A stretch of DNA of 64,000 nt from Pardosa pseudoannulata (Eukaryota > Arthropoda > Arachnida > Araneae > Lycosidae), in NCBI GenBank assembly GCA_032207245.1, contig CM063498.1, positions 55,188,490 through 55,252,489 on the forward strand, given 5' to 3'. Under the pieces are notes generated by a model. It did no database searches. It was not told where the DNA came from and saw only the letters and a list, made by a program, of their open reading frames with translations. The position numbers and the translations under genes were made by a program. Positions 34,614 through 46,160 of this stretch are shown here, in pieces (position 1 is the first letter of the stretch; every line of letters begins with the position of its first letter).

Positions 34614-35242
34614 GGCCCCTCTACACTATGGCCTACTGCAAGCCATGACCGCCGTTTGGAGGGGGTTTGGCTTATCGTGGTCGGTGGTGGCAGCCGATAA
34701 AATAGCCTTGGCGCACGATGGCTTCGGAAGCGGTTTTTCTCCAAAGATCAAAGGCAGCCAGATGCGCAATTGAAGTGTACAGTAGACTCTAAGGACGAAT
34801 ACACGAGCTCAGCTCATTTAGTGGCCCAGCGTGTGGATACCACATGTGAACCATCGTACAAGATCACCATCAGGAAGTGGTGAACAATTGGCCATAGTGT
34901 GGAGGCTACGTTATATAGCCTCCACACTATGGCCAATATACCACTATACTACTTTCTGATGGTGTTACTTTGGGCGATTGTTTACGGATTGCATCCACAC
35001 ACTGGACCATTAAATAAGCCGTGAGCGTGGATTTGTCCGTGAGCGTGGATACTGCTCACTTGTGCCCATATGTTGCTCAAGTTGCGCATATGGCTGCCTT
35101 TGATCTTTGGAAAAACTACTTCAAAAGCCATCCATTCCGAAGCCAAGGCCATTTTATAGTTTGCCATCGACAACCTCTATAAACCATACCTCCCTCTAGA
35201 CGGTGGTAATGGCATGCAGTGGACCATTGTGTGGCGGAGCCT
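34614..35242. mobile_element. 629-bp TTAA-flanked foldback element
   Basis: TTAA on both sides (34610-34613 and 35243-35246). The left half and the reverse complement of the right half align over almost their whole length: CTACACTATGGCC versus CCACACAATGG(T)CC, CCAAAGATCAAAGGCAGCCA in both, and so on. At the centre GGCCATAGTGTGGAGGCTA (34890-34908) and TAGCCTCCACACTATGGCC (34915-34933) form a perfect 19-bp inverted repeat around a six-base loop. The central motif is the terminal motif repeated, so each half is itself bounded by inverted ends and the whole looks like two MITE copies joined head to head. The arms differ by perhaps 20 percent and several indels. No transposase. Confidence 0.85.
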
Positions 35243-35246
35243 TTAA

Positions 35247-35980
35247 TGTCTATTGCAAATTACTCGTCATTTTACCTCGTTTCCTTAGATCTGACAAATA
35301 AATAAAAATATCATACTCTAAAAACAACAAAGAAAATTCATAAATGTCTTCAACCCATAACATGGGTTTAACAATTATACATTAATTCCTCTGAAACTAG
35401 GAGGTCAAGCCTTGAGGTCTTTTGCTTGGTCCCTGCTTCTAAATAACGAGAACCCATCCTTGAGGTTAAGTTAATCATTAGCCCTTGTGATTTCTCTCTC
35501 AAGTGAAGCTGTATACCACCCTTAGCCATGGAAAGTCGATTATTGTGTAGCGTATTGTCGCATATTCGACCTGGTGTAGAGTTTTCCTACACAAAGGGGA
35601 TGAATTACAAACATAGAAGACAACAAGATAATTAAGGTCAGTTTAGATTAAAATTGGGAAGACAACATCAACATGTTAATTCCTTCTGAACCTTTGGTCA
35701 TTTTATTCGTTTTCATTCATTCGATAGAAATGTCTTTTCATCGTAAAATATGTACAACATAAGCTTTATAAATATTGTATGTACGGTAAAAAAAAATAAG
35801 AAGCATAAATTGTCCTGCTCCTTGATAGTACCAGTTGGTCTATTTTTGTACCCTGATTTTGCTTGTATCTCACAAAAGTAGCCTTGATTAAATATGGCTT
35901 CTTTTCATTATATAATTTAGATTATTATTATTATTGCTATAAAAGTGTATAGTTCCAATATAGTTCTATTCGGAAAATAT
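35247..35980. other. Non-coding, nothing recognised
   Basis: Slightly less AT-rich around 35400-35600, but no motif, array or inverted end could be found. Confidence 0.45.
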
Positions 35981-36420
<440 letters not shown>

Positions 36421-37372
36421 AGTAGAGTAACCATGACCGTAATAATATTAATTTGGAAATTAATTTCAATGATTTGAGTCATAGTTACTATTAAAACATT
36501 TAATAATTTAGTCATTTTTCCTGTAATAACATTAATTAAATAAAGCTTCATATAAATTAAGAGAAAAATTTAAGTTTTTTCATCAGTTTCATACTTTTAT
36601 TTCAAGATCTTAAACCGTGAAAGCAAATTATTTAACTGGAAATATTATACTTTATGATTGCATAAATATTAGATTTGTAAAAAATATATGATGCATTATT
36701 CATGTAACCCTGACTTACTTTTTAGGCCAATATTTTATTGGAGATAGATTTAATATTTAAGAAAAGTATTTCAGATTGCTATATCTCACAGAAAACTAAA
36801 AATTTGTTTAAAAAACTTCAAAAATATTTTTTTCTTAGTTTTAACTTTTGCCATAAAAATACACGCCCCCATTCCTTCGGTGCTGGAAATGACAATTATA
36901 AATTTTGTAGCATGGAAGTAATGGATAAATAATATTTCCTGACACATTTTTACCCGAAAAAGTTTTCGAGTACTTTATCTTTTGCTCTCTCACTTTTGGC
37001 CATTTCTTATCTTCTACTTTCGAAAATAGTTAAGGCTAAACTTATCTTTTACGAGATAAAGTAACAAGAAAATTTAACAATCACTTCCATCCAGACGAAT
37101 TCCATTGCGTCAAACGTTAAGATATTTTATTCTTTGTATATATACAGCCATTTCTTTTTTTAAAAAAAAGTCTTGCCAAAGCATAACATAGTATACTTAA
37201 TAACTGATTCTGAACAAAGATTTGAAATAATTAATTTGTTAATGGATATTTTTTAAAACAAATATAATATTTTATAGATAAGTTTAGAATGAAAAATAAA
37301 ACAAAGTTGTATAAAATTTAAATAATGTGATTGATACCATATGGAAAACTACTTAAATATAAGTGTGAAATG
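36421..37372. other. Non-coding, nothing recognised
   Basis: AT-rich, no motif recognised; a 64-codon frame (36738-36932) is Lys/Phe/Asn-rich and unremarkable. Confidence 0.45.
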
Positions 37373-37376
37373 AATG

Positions 37377-37416
<40 letters not shown>

Positions 37417-37570
37417 CACATATATTTTATATGTATTATATATATTTAAATTATATACACACACACACACATATATATATATATGTACATGTATGTATGT
37501 GTGTGTATGTATGTCTATGTATGTATATATGTACATATATGCATCTATATATACATACATATATGTATAT

Positions 37571-37619
<49 letters not shown>

Positions 37620-37622
<3 letters not shown>

Positions 37623-37891
37623 TGTCTACCAATAAGTATTTGGACAACTGTGATAGAAAAAAACTAACGTTATTCAAAATCACTAGTTTGTAGAGCCTCC
37701 ACGAGAGGCAATTACAGCGTTAACCCTCCGGGGCATACTTTCCACAAGTCTTTGTATTACAGCTAGTGGTATTGTCTTGTAGTATTGTCTGTGTTACAGC
37801 TAGTGGCTTAGATAGGTATACAAGCTCTTTCACCGATCTTGGACGGGTAGTGCCCTCCTTAATTCGTCTAAATACATATTGGTAGACAGTA
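37620..37891 (-). mobile_element. Internally deleted Tc1-type element, 272 bp
   Basis: The ends match as inverted repeats over 27 bp with about three differences (ACTGTCTACCAATA.GTATTT.GAC). TA lies on each side (37618-37619 and 37892-37893), the canonical Tc1/mariner target duplication. CTACCAATAAGTATTTGGACA closely resembles the CAGTG..GACAAAA.TATTTGGACA ends of many Tc1/Tc3-like elements. It keeps only the last ~30 codons of the transposase (minus strand). The insertion is inside a TA/CA microsatellite. Confidence 0.85.
37683..37772 (-). pseudogene. Tc1 transposase C-terminal remnant
   Basis: The minus frame reads [20 protein letters not shown] then IASRGGSTN and stop. This is the standard carboxy terminus of Tc1 transposases (I....I..L..SMPRR...VI...G..T.Y). 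The catalytic domain and DNA-binding domain are deleted. The stop lies at 37683-37685 and the terminus is about 65 bp further on, a normal spacing. Confidence 0.8.
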
Positions 37892-37930
37892 TACACACAC
37901 ACACACACACACACACATACACACACACAC

Positions 37931-37970
<40 letters not shown>

Positions 37971-38115
37971 ATACATGTATACACACATATACACATATAT
38001 TATATATATATATATGTATTCATATAAGCACAAATATATACATAAATATATATACATATATACATATATACATATATATATATATATGCATATATATGTA
38101 CACACATATTACACA

Positions 38116-38298
38116 TACATATACATATGTAATAAGGAGCATACATTAAATAAGAGAATGGAGCCTATGGTTTTAAACGGAATTTTCTGCTTATCTTCTT
38201 TTAAAAAAGACAAGTATTCTGCTCCATTACATATCCCATTTATATCATTCAATTAGTCTTTATCATCTCTTTGTAATTGATTATGTGTGTTAGTATAT
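38116..38298. other. Short unrecognised spacer
   Basis: No feature seen between the microsatellite and the solo LTR. Confidence 0.4.
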
Positions 38299-38533
38299 TG
38301 TTGCGAAAGAAAAAGTGTCACCCCCGAAGGAGCAGAGAGGGGTCAGCGAGTTCATCGCGCATGTCCAGTGACCCCCTACGCTCCTAAAGACGCCATCTGA
38401 TTGTACTCTAGTTTGCGTCAGTACGCTTTTGTCAACCCCTTTGTAAATATGTGAATAAATGTCTGTTCCGTGTAGTACTAAACTATCGGCTCGTCATTTG
38501 ATTCCGGCCCTTTTTTATTGGGTGTACACAACA
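38299..38533 (+). mobile_element. Solo LTR, 235 bp
   Basis: Begins TGTTGCG and ends ACACAACA, so the terminal TGTTG/CAACA are inverted. ATAT lies directly on both sides (38295-38298, 38534-38537), a 4-bp target duplication. AATAAA is at 38454-38459, about 75 bp before the end. It is clearly more GC-rich than the flanks. A short LTR with 4-bp duplication suggests a Ty3/gypsy-type element; no internal sequence is present. Confidence 0.75.
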
Positions 38534-38730
38534 ATATTAATCTTCGACTCACAAAATGGTTTAGGAATAAAAACAACTTCGTGTTCTCTCTCCCTATTCA
38601 CTCTGATTTGTAATTTCTAATTAAGACAGTTCTCTTGCATTTTTAATCCATTTTGTTCAATAGTGTTTCATAGCTACTTCGTTAAGTCATGAAACAGCTG
38701 TTTATATTGTCTTAATATTGCTTATCTTCT

Positions 38731-39055
38731 TTGACATTGCATTTGTTGCTATTTTCTGTCACACAGTTTGAAACAAAGATTGTGCGTGAGGTTTATACTA
38801 AGCATCAAGGCTTATCGTGGAGTCATCATTTTTTACAGACTGTCAAAATCGAAAATAAAACTTCTTCTGCCCATCTTATCACGTTATATGATATACCTAA
38901 TTTTACATTGCATTGTTGCTATTTTCTGTCACACAGTTTGAAACAAAGTTTGTGCGTGTGGTTTATACTAAACAACAAGGCTTATCGTGGAGTCATCATT
39001 TTTATTACATACTGTCAATATTCAAAGTAAAACTTGTTCATTCAATATTATTACG
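38731..39055 (+). repeat. 170-bp tandem duplication
   Basis: TTGCTATTTTCTGTCACACAG occurs at 38746 and 38916, and both copies continue with TTGAAACAAAG.TTGTGCGTG and AAGGCTTATCGTGGAGTCAT. The 99-codon frame at 38731-39030 reads the same peptide twice for this reason; it resembles no family I know. Confidence 0.9.
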
Positions 39056-40370
39056 TTATAGGGTAGTATAACATATATTAACTTTTCTGGTCAACGGTTG
39101 AAGGTAGTACATGTGTGCTACTACTGGATTTTACTCATTAAAAAAGAATTTAGCTGATTCATAGCTTTTCTACCAGTAGTCCATCAGAAGATAATATTGT
39201 TTACAAGATGCTTTGAAATATATTTTCATATAAAATAAATAAATTAGAAAAAATGGATTAAATCGTTGAATATATAAATATTTAATGAAAATTCTATTTC
39301 TTCAATGGAAATTTAATTGTCATTCCAAGTTCTACAAAATTGTTGTCAAATTTTCTACCATTATTTTGAAACACTTTTTAGAGGCTTAAAATTGGGCCCT
39401 TTTTTATTTTTAGTTTTATTTTATGAATTATCATGAAAATTGAAAGTTATTATTATTATCTAAAAAAACTACCCCTTTCCTTTAGAGGAGGGCAAAATGC
39501 CAAGTATTTCCATAAAAGCTCATTTATAAATTCAAATTTAATGGAAATTAGATTACCCTGTATAAATTTTTCAAAAGACTGCTTGATGTCAGTAATTATG
39601 TATGCGGAGACATAGGTTTAAACAAAAATTGCTGGTATAAATGTTTTAACCCATATTACCTATTCGACATTTAAAAAATCATTATTCTTAATTTCTGGTA
39701 TTTCTGATATATAATTATATAGTAACATTAAGTAATATATAATCCATTAATTTTAAGTAATTCATTGTATAAGCTACTTAAGATTATTTCTACGATGCTC
39801 ACATATATATGCCCTGTAAGAAAAATTTCTTTTTCCAATAAAAATGTAATTCTAATTAGACTATTGACACATTCATTTGATAGTTAATCAGATAATTTTA
39901 TTTCCCGTTCGAGACTCAATTTTCTATTTTAAGTTTTTTTTTTTTTTTTTTTTTTTTTTGAAAAAAATATTTTTTGGCTGACAGTTTTGGTCTTTATACA
40001 AATCAAATCCTTAAAGGGATTTCTCCCCCATTTTCGAAGCATAATCAAATATTTTTATTCGTAAAAAGATTAAGGCGACAAGAAAGAGTGACTACAAGAA
40101 AATTTGTTAAATTAAAGCAATGATTTTGAATATGTTGCTTAAAGCAATCGATTGAAAATAAAGTACGACTTACGTGATTATTTTTACAAATATAAGTTAT
40201 TTTTTCTCTTACAAATGTGATGTATGAAGAGCGACATCAGAATATCAAGAATCCGGTAAAGTTTTATTTATGTTAACAATCTTATTAAAAAAACTAAGAA
40301 TAGTTTCATAAACATTTACGTTCAAATTATTTTTCCTTATTCCCAGTAAAGAAGACCAAATTTAAGATTG
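39056..40370. other. Non-coding; contains a poly-T run
   Basis: A run of about 24 T lies at 39936-39959. Otherwise AT-rich with no motif; a retrotransposon poly(A) tail in minus orientation is possible, but no element body could be recognised beside it. Confidence 0.45.
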
Positions 40371-41290
40371 AGCTATATCATTTCATTACCAATCTAGCTA
40401 TTTTAACTAAGTTAAACAAGTATGAACTCCTTGATTTTAATATTGTGTCAAGTCCTGTATTGAATAGTTAATGAATTTCGAATTTCAATAATTACGAATT
40501 TTGAACTTTGGGATTTAAGAATTATTTCAAATTAATTAATAACTGTAAATGTTCAACAGTAATGAAGAAACAAATCAGGTAACTGCTTACCTGTTGGTTA
40601 TTCTTGGTATTTGTATGAAGAATCTGTAGAAATCGAATTATTTATGAATACAGAGGGCAACTGTTGAACACACTTTCCTTTTATTATACAACACATCAAG
40701 ATTCACAAAAAACAACCCGAATCGATTCAGACTAGTCTGTTACTATATAGTTTGGTTTTATATAATCGCTGAATAGCGGCATGTAGAATTCGGTGGAAAA
40801 ATTAATCTAAGAAATCCCACTCGACGTTGTACTTGCTGCCAAAGGAAGTTACTGTCGACTCAGGTTCGTTATTGGATCGTAAATGGTTTTATCCAGTAAA
40901 GTAGGAAATGAAGTGATTCTAATATGAACACAACACTTCAACACCGTTAAGTTTTACTTAGCAAAACTAAGGCAAAATGGTTGCTGCTATTGTAAAGCTC
41001 AGTTAACCTATATATATCAATTCATTGCCAATCTAGCTACTTTAAGTAAACAAGTATGAACAGTAACTCCTTGATTTTAAAACTGTGTCAAGTCCCACTC
41101 GACATTGTACCTGCTGCCAAAGGAAGCTAATGTCGAGTCAGGTTAGTTATTGCATTGTAAATGTTTCATCCAGTAAGGTAGGAAAGGAAATGATTCTAAT
41201 ATGAACACAACACTTCAACACCGTTAATTTATACTTGGCAAAACTAAGGCAAAATGATTGCTGCTGTTGTAAAAATCCGTTAACCTATAT
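40371..41290 (+). repeat. 278-bp tandem repeat, two units plus a displaced part
   Basis: CCCACTCGAC(G/A)TTGTAC recurs at 40816 and 41094 (278 bp), followed in both by CTGCTGCCAAAGGAAG and CACAACACTTCAACACCGTTAA. The block CAATCTAGCTA.TTTAA...ACTCCTTGATTTTAA occurs at about 40391 and 41032. In the first occurrence it is separated from the next unit by ~360 bp (40456-40812) that is not in the other unit, so either an insertion or a deletion separates them. Confidence 0.85.
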
Positions 41291-41528
41291 CAATTCATTG
41301 CCATTTATCACCACACTTGGCGATATTTGGCGACGAACTTGGCGACAAAAATAGGTTGCCAAGACTGTCGCCAACGCCGGTATCTCGCTAATTTGGAGAG
41401 ATACCCACAGATTCCCATGTTAAATTTAAGGTTCACTAACAAATTCGTAACAATATATATTACAATACCGGGAATTGAAACCACGGACTCCAGTACTGAA
41501 ATGCAATGTCCTACTATTCGGCCATTAT
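41291..41528 (-). mobile_element. tRNA-derived SINE candidate
   Basis: On the minus strand the head (about 41525-41466) reads TGGCCGAATAGTAGGACATT with a box A-like motif, and GTGGTTTCAATTCCCGG with a box B-like motif, about 30 bp apart as in tRNA genes. The body continues to about 41291 and contains several TTGGCGACAA/TCGCCAA motifs. A 94-codon frame on the opposite strand is incidental. Target duplications could not be identified. Confidence 0.55.
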
Positions 41529-42514
41529 CTGTCTTGCATTTCTCTAAATTTAACAGATTGAAGGAAAAATACCTTTTACTTTATAACATAAAAAATTACA
41601 TGGGTAAATAATTCATAATATAAATTCATATTTAAAAATTGTTTTTCTAATAACATAGAGTGCGGAATTCAGTAAAATTGTACGCATTCTACTGTTACAC
41701 GTTTTAGTTGTCCTTAAAATTGTTAAGACATAGGTCAGTCTTAAAGTACGCGTCCTACAATTTTCTATGTCAGACAACACTTTTAGTAAATGCTGTAATT
41801 TTAGAAATTAATCAACTACAAAAAAATAACTATATCTATTTTGCATCCATCCCCATTGTGAGATAACCTTACAGTTCTTATAAAAATAAACTAAAAATTT
41901 ACTTACGACCTAAATTGTGCATTGCGTGTCTCCTTATATTTTGTCTCAAACCGAAAAACTATAAAGAATTCTCTCTGTGATTTTCCGTCGAGTTATTTTT
42001 TACTTGGAAGTATCACGTACAGATGTTATAGCTTAAACTCTGATTCAGCGATTTGTTCACAAGTATTCACTGAGATATATTCTTAGCAACCTAAAGAACT
42101 CCCTTTTGTAGGAATAGTAATACGTGTTGAAAACTCAAGTACTTTCTAGAGTTTCAAAATAGTATACGAAGCTAAGTAAAAATTCTTTAAAAAAATAGCG
42201 ATTTGAGTTCTTGTTAAATTTTAATATTTTCATAACTTTTTTAAATAACTGGAAGTTTGGCTTACAACACTAGACTTAGGTGTATTTCGGAAATAGGAAT
42301 ATAAAACCTTACTTTATTAAAGAATTTGTTCCTGCTATTTTTTTAATAAGTCACCCCAATGTCACTTTTAAAGGTTTCATTTGCTAAAAGGCACTATTCC
42401 AATATTAATGAAAGTCTTTTTGGAATTTTTCTCAACACAGCTTCATTAGCGGGATGAATTTATATTCTAGACAATTATAAGAGGGGTATGAATAAAGTGC
42501 ATGTATAATTCAAA
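41529..42514. other. Non-coding, nothing recognised
   Basis: AT-rich DNA, no motif, array or inverted end recognised. Confidence 0.45.
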
Positions 42515-43328
42515 TCCCCTATATAATAATAGCCTAAGTTATCTGTACGTCTGTCCTCGATTTAATGAAGAGGTTGGACCTGGAATGGATAGATGCATCC
42601 ACGGTTAGCAAAATTCAAAAAGAGTAATATTTATCTTCTCCTAAACTATAGATCCGATTCTAAAATAAATTTGTAGAAATGTGCTTCATATCACTGCAAA
42701 AAATACTGCCTCCTTTAAAACGTTCGAAATCCACCCCTTCCCTCTTTTCGACTTTTTAGTGCCATTATTTCACCTCCTATTTTCCCCGGTTAAGAGCAGG
42801 CGATTAAATTTATCAATTTATCCCATAATAAATAGGCAAAAATAACATTTTTCTAGCATTATGACGTCATTCCTTTATCCATCTCATTGAATCATTTCTT
42901 ATTTTAAATTATTTAAATTATGCCTTATTTTCATACGTTTTATCATTGATCTTAGATATTACGTAAGTAATTTTATTTTATATTTGGCTAAAATAATAAG
43001 GCAATTTGTCGCAACGTCACGAACTACTATAATGCCCTTCCCATTCATTTTCATGTTTACAACAGCCAATATACAAAAAAAAACTGCCCTTCCGTTTGAA
43101 ACTAAAGCCAGAATTGTCATAATATGAGAATTTGCCCTACTGCGTGAAATCGCCGTATAGGTTAGGTACATATGGGATAATTTTAAATTGAATCATCGAT
43201 TATTTTTTGTTGCAAGATAATTCTCAGACAAAAAACAAACCATTTTTTTACCTGACTCATAAGGTACTTTACAATTTTAGAAAATTAAAAATTTTGCTGA
43301 TCCCGTCATATGACGGGCTATATGCTAG
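42515..43328 (+). mobile_element. Non-autonomous Helitron, 814 bp
   Basis: The 5' end is TCCCCTATATAATAATAG preceded by A. The 3' end has a perfect 16-bp palindrome CCCGTCATATGACGGG (43302-43317), seven bases, then CTAG followed by T. TC at the start, hairpin plus CTRR at the end, and insertion between A and T without target duplication are the defining features of Helitrons. No Rep/helicase is present. Internally, 43003-43165 matches 14243-14395 inside the 14.1-kb solo LTR. Confidence 0.65.
43003..43165 (+). repeat. Block shared with the solo LTR at 14.1 kb
   Basis: Aligns with 14243-14395: CAACGTCAC(G/A)AACTACT.TAATGCCCTT, CCATTCATTTTCAT.TTTA, GCCAGAATTGTCATAA and so on in the same order. 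Neither the tRNA-like head nor the TATA/poly(A) part of the LTR is present here. Since it lies inside a Helitron, capture is one explanation. Confidence 0.75.
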
Positions 43329-43839
43329 TGTTATAATAAAAGTGCAATTAATGTCAATATTAAATGGAAATGAAAGCATTACTGTTTTATAATTTTCTAC
43401 ATAAGTGAGAATCATAATGAAAAATTTATCTCAGCGCTGTGTCGTGTAGCTCTCGTTTAAATTTAGGTATTTACCTATGATCAAATTTATAGTGGTATTT
43501 ATTTTTTAGTCAACAAGACTAATATTATTTGGGTTGCGTTTGGTAAAATATTTAAGTACTAAATTCAACCACAGAGTCTGAGAGACTACAGACTTAAAAT
43601 AAAATATAAATTAATAAGCTAAATTAAGAGTAACTGAAATCAGCTTAAAATAAAAAAAAAATTATTATAATGATATATGCATGATTAATATACAAAAATT
43701 TGATCAAGTTTCATAAAACTTACTTTTTCAACATGTTCAATTAGGTGTCACACTAATTAAGATTTTGCAATAATAATATTCTATCACTTAGGTAACTATA
43801 TATATAAGAGAGAGGACCCAATATTAATTTCAAATATTT
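43329..43839. other. Non-coding, nothing recognised
   Basis: AT-rich; no motif or repeat recognised. Confidence 0.45.
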
Positions 43840-44480
43840 AAAATCAGTAGCATTGTGGGTCTATATGGTGAGCCAAGGCGGTACTCCAGTCGGACGCTCT
43901 TGTGAATTGACGTAGATACTTTGCGTGTTATCTCAATTGATGGGACAACAACGTTGACTCCAGTCTCACTACTGGTCTGGGGCCTTCTAAATAATTTGGG
44001 GCAATTCTGAAAAGTGGATGAGCTGGAAACTTCTGGTCGTTGCGAGATGTCGAGGTCTTTCTTGTGCCCAACTCCTTTGATCCCCGTACTCTGTCTTCGA
44101 GTCCTGAACACCTGCCGTCGAACTCTCGACCTCCGAACTCGAACAGTTGACCTTCTCTCCTCAACTTCTGACCTCTGAAAGTCGGACTTCTCTCCTCGAC
44201 TAGCTGCTGAGCACCCTTAACTCTTGACTTTTCTTATTTTATATTATTTTCATCCCTATCCCTTCTTACTTCTTTTCGTACAGTCGGGACAGTTGTATAA
44301 ATCCAATTGGTCTCCTTTACCCCGCCTTGAAACCGCAAACATGGAAAAACCTTGCCCTTTCAAATTGGGCACTGTCCCTTAGGGACTCATAAATAACTCC
44401 ACAAAGGTACATTCTTATTTAGTGTCATGTACGCATACGCAATTCTAATCTGGGACTGGGATCAGAACTCCACCCGAGAA
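43840..44480. other. GC-richer block, possible retroelement fragment
   Basis: Composition rises sharply compared with the flanks. Motifs of the type GTCGAG(G/A)AGAGAAG and TCGACCTCCGAACTCGAAC repeat around 44090-44200. Two overlapping minus-strand frames (43830-44111 and 43928-44164) are Arg/Ser-rich and match no family I recognise. An LTR-retrotransposon leader or LTR is plausible but not shown; no TG...CA ends or duplications were found. Confidence 0.35.
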
Positions 44481-44994
44481 TCCCACACACGACGAAAAAA
44501 TCAGTTGAATTAATTTTTATTTTTGTCTCCCTTTTACAAATGATGTGATGAGGTCAGATTTAGATTCCAAGCAATTCACTTCTCGTTTTATTTTTAGCAA
44601 TTATATAATCAATCAATTATATTAATTATCACTTATATTAATGATCTAAATAGCCTCATCACACGCTGCATCACTTTAGAAATCCCGATATCGTAGATTT
44701 TCTTTGGCAATGAATAAAGTCCTACATCCAATCGGTATATCCAGTTTACTTATGCCGTTCAACGTTATCATTTTATTCTAACATATAACATTGTCACTTG
44801 GATTACTATATTTTCAGATTAACCCTTTCTTGGGCTATTTATTTCTCACACAAAGCTTTCAAGCTTTCAAAACAGAAGTTCTAATTCTAATCAATCGATC
44901 GAACAGTATAGGACTGAATATAAACTGAATAAACGAACAATATACACTGAAACAATAATTCCATTTCCCATCTTTACAATAGCAAGGCGAATAT
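44481..44994. other. Non-coding, nothing recognised
   Basis: AT-rich; no motif recognised. Confidence 0.4.
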
Positions 44995-45190
44995 TGTCAC
45001 GAAGATTCGAATGAACACACCGTTTAACTTAACAAACGAATTTATTGAAGCTAAGTAGCAACTCGCAACTTTACAAGATCGAGAAGTTGCCTACAACTAG
45101 TGGGTATCAGCTTTTATACCCGAACAGAATATTCGAGAAATAACTAATTTACATATTAAAGAAATATCTAGAATGTTCAAGAACATAAGG
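44995..45190 (-). mobile_element. LTR, 3' part (minus strand)
   Basis: Read on the minus strand: TATAAAAG (45111-45118), then AATAAA (45041-45046) and a terminus CTTCGTGACA ending at 44995. Promoter, poly(A) signal and CA end are in the order and spacing of U3-R-U5. The start of the LTR (TG...) was not found; it may lie near 45470. The flank beyond the end is ATAT. No internal retrotransposon sequence adjoins it. Confidence 0.6.
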
Positions 45191-45917
45191 GCATTTCACA
45201 TCGCAAAAGCAAAACATGTCAGAATTCTTTAAAGGTTATTGTATAAAATGAACTTAGAACTTACTTGTTAGTATATTTGGCAAACTTGGTTAATACAATG
45301 TCAGTAGTTTACTTCAAAGTACATAAAATAGTAAAAGTAGTTACTGGACGCATTCAGAAACTCAAAAACAGATAAAAACAGTATCAGCCACTAGAAAGAG
45401 GCAGAAAAATAATATCCACAAATGCAAAACGTGTAACCCCATTCCCGAACAGAAAATTTTAAAAATATATAATCAATATCCTAAAGTAAACGCAGCCACT
45501 ATACGCTAGGCAACATCTTAATTACATACGAGTACGCAAACTAAACTGTTCATTCTCGGTTTTCGCTATAGAATTAAAGTTATGTTTTATATGCACTCTA
45601 TAAAACAAAATCTGCTTTATAAAAAATCTATATAGGTATAAACTATTACTGGCATATATATTAAAAACATTTCGAAACGCAATGTCTTTTTATAATTAAG
45701 TTTCATTCCTTATTCAGAATATAAAATGTATTTTCATTACCTTAAAACAAAACAGGGATTACATCTGAATTAAATCTAAGCTCAAATATGACTTTGTTAT
45801 ACATTGCGACTTAAATAAAACATAAAAAGTTTGCTTACATGCAGTTGTGATTTATGTATTTAGCATATATTTCATGATTATATAAAATTTCTCCATGTAT
45901 CCTTTTCTTTTACAGTC
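45191..45917. other. Non-coding, possibly the rest of the LTR
   Basis: Part of this may be the U3 of the LTR above, but no end can be fixed. No other motif recognised. Confidence 0.4.
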
Positions 45918-46027
45918 CCAAAAATTGACCGAAGGATCTTTCTTTCAAAAATGAGTTGCCTGTTTACCTCTGTTTTGTTAATTGTCCATGTTTCACTACT
46001 ACATAAAATGATCGGCCTTACAATAGT
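45918..46027 (-). pseudogene. Reverse transcriptase C-terminal fragment (non-LTR)
   Basis: The minus strand reads TIVRPIILCSSETWTINKTE, then NRQLIFERKILRSIFG. This fits the block (T)L(I/V)RP(V)LLYGSETW.L.K.(E)..L..FERK(I/V)LR.I(F/Y)G found after the catalytic core of reverse transcriptases in RTE/CR1/jockey-type non-LTR elements. The YADD core is absent and no longer frame surrounds it, so it is a truncated relic. Confidence 0.75.
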
Positions 46028-46082
46028 TCTGTATAAAATTACTCAAATTTATATCAAAAACAAAAACAAAAAAAAAACCAAC

Positions 46083-46160
46083 GGCTGCAAAATTTTTACT
46101 GTCTTGCCGCTGAGTGAATATTCCTGATTTTCACACAGCTGCAAGGCAGTAAAATTATAT
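46083..46160. other. Inverted repeat / hairpin
   Basis: TTTTTACTGTCTTGC (46095-46109) and GCAAGGCAGTAAAA (46141-46154) pair over about 14 bp with one mismatch around a ~31-bp loop that ends in ACACAGCTGC. It could be a small MITE scrap; no target duplication seen. Confidence 0.5.

Larger units (their letters stand above)
37373..38115. repeat. (CA)n/(TA)n/(TG)n microsatellite interrupted by a Tc1 element
   Basis: Two compound tracts, 37373-37619 and 37892-38115, each of CACACA, TATATA and TGTATG runs. They were probably one tract that the element at 37620-37891 entered. Confidence 0.92.

Noticed and set aside
38731..39030. 99-codon frame containing the same peptide twice
   Set aside because: Explained by the 170-bp tandem duplication; no known family.
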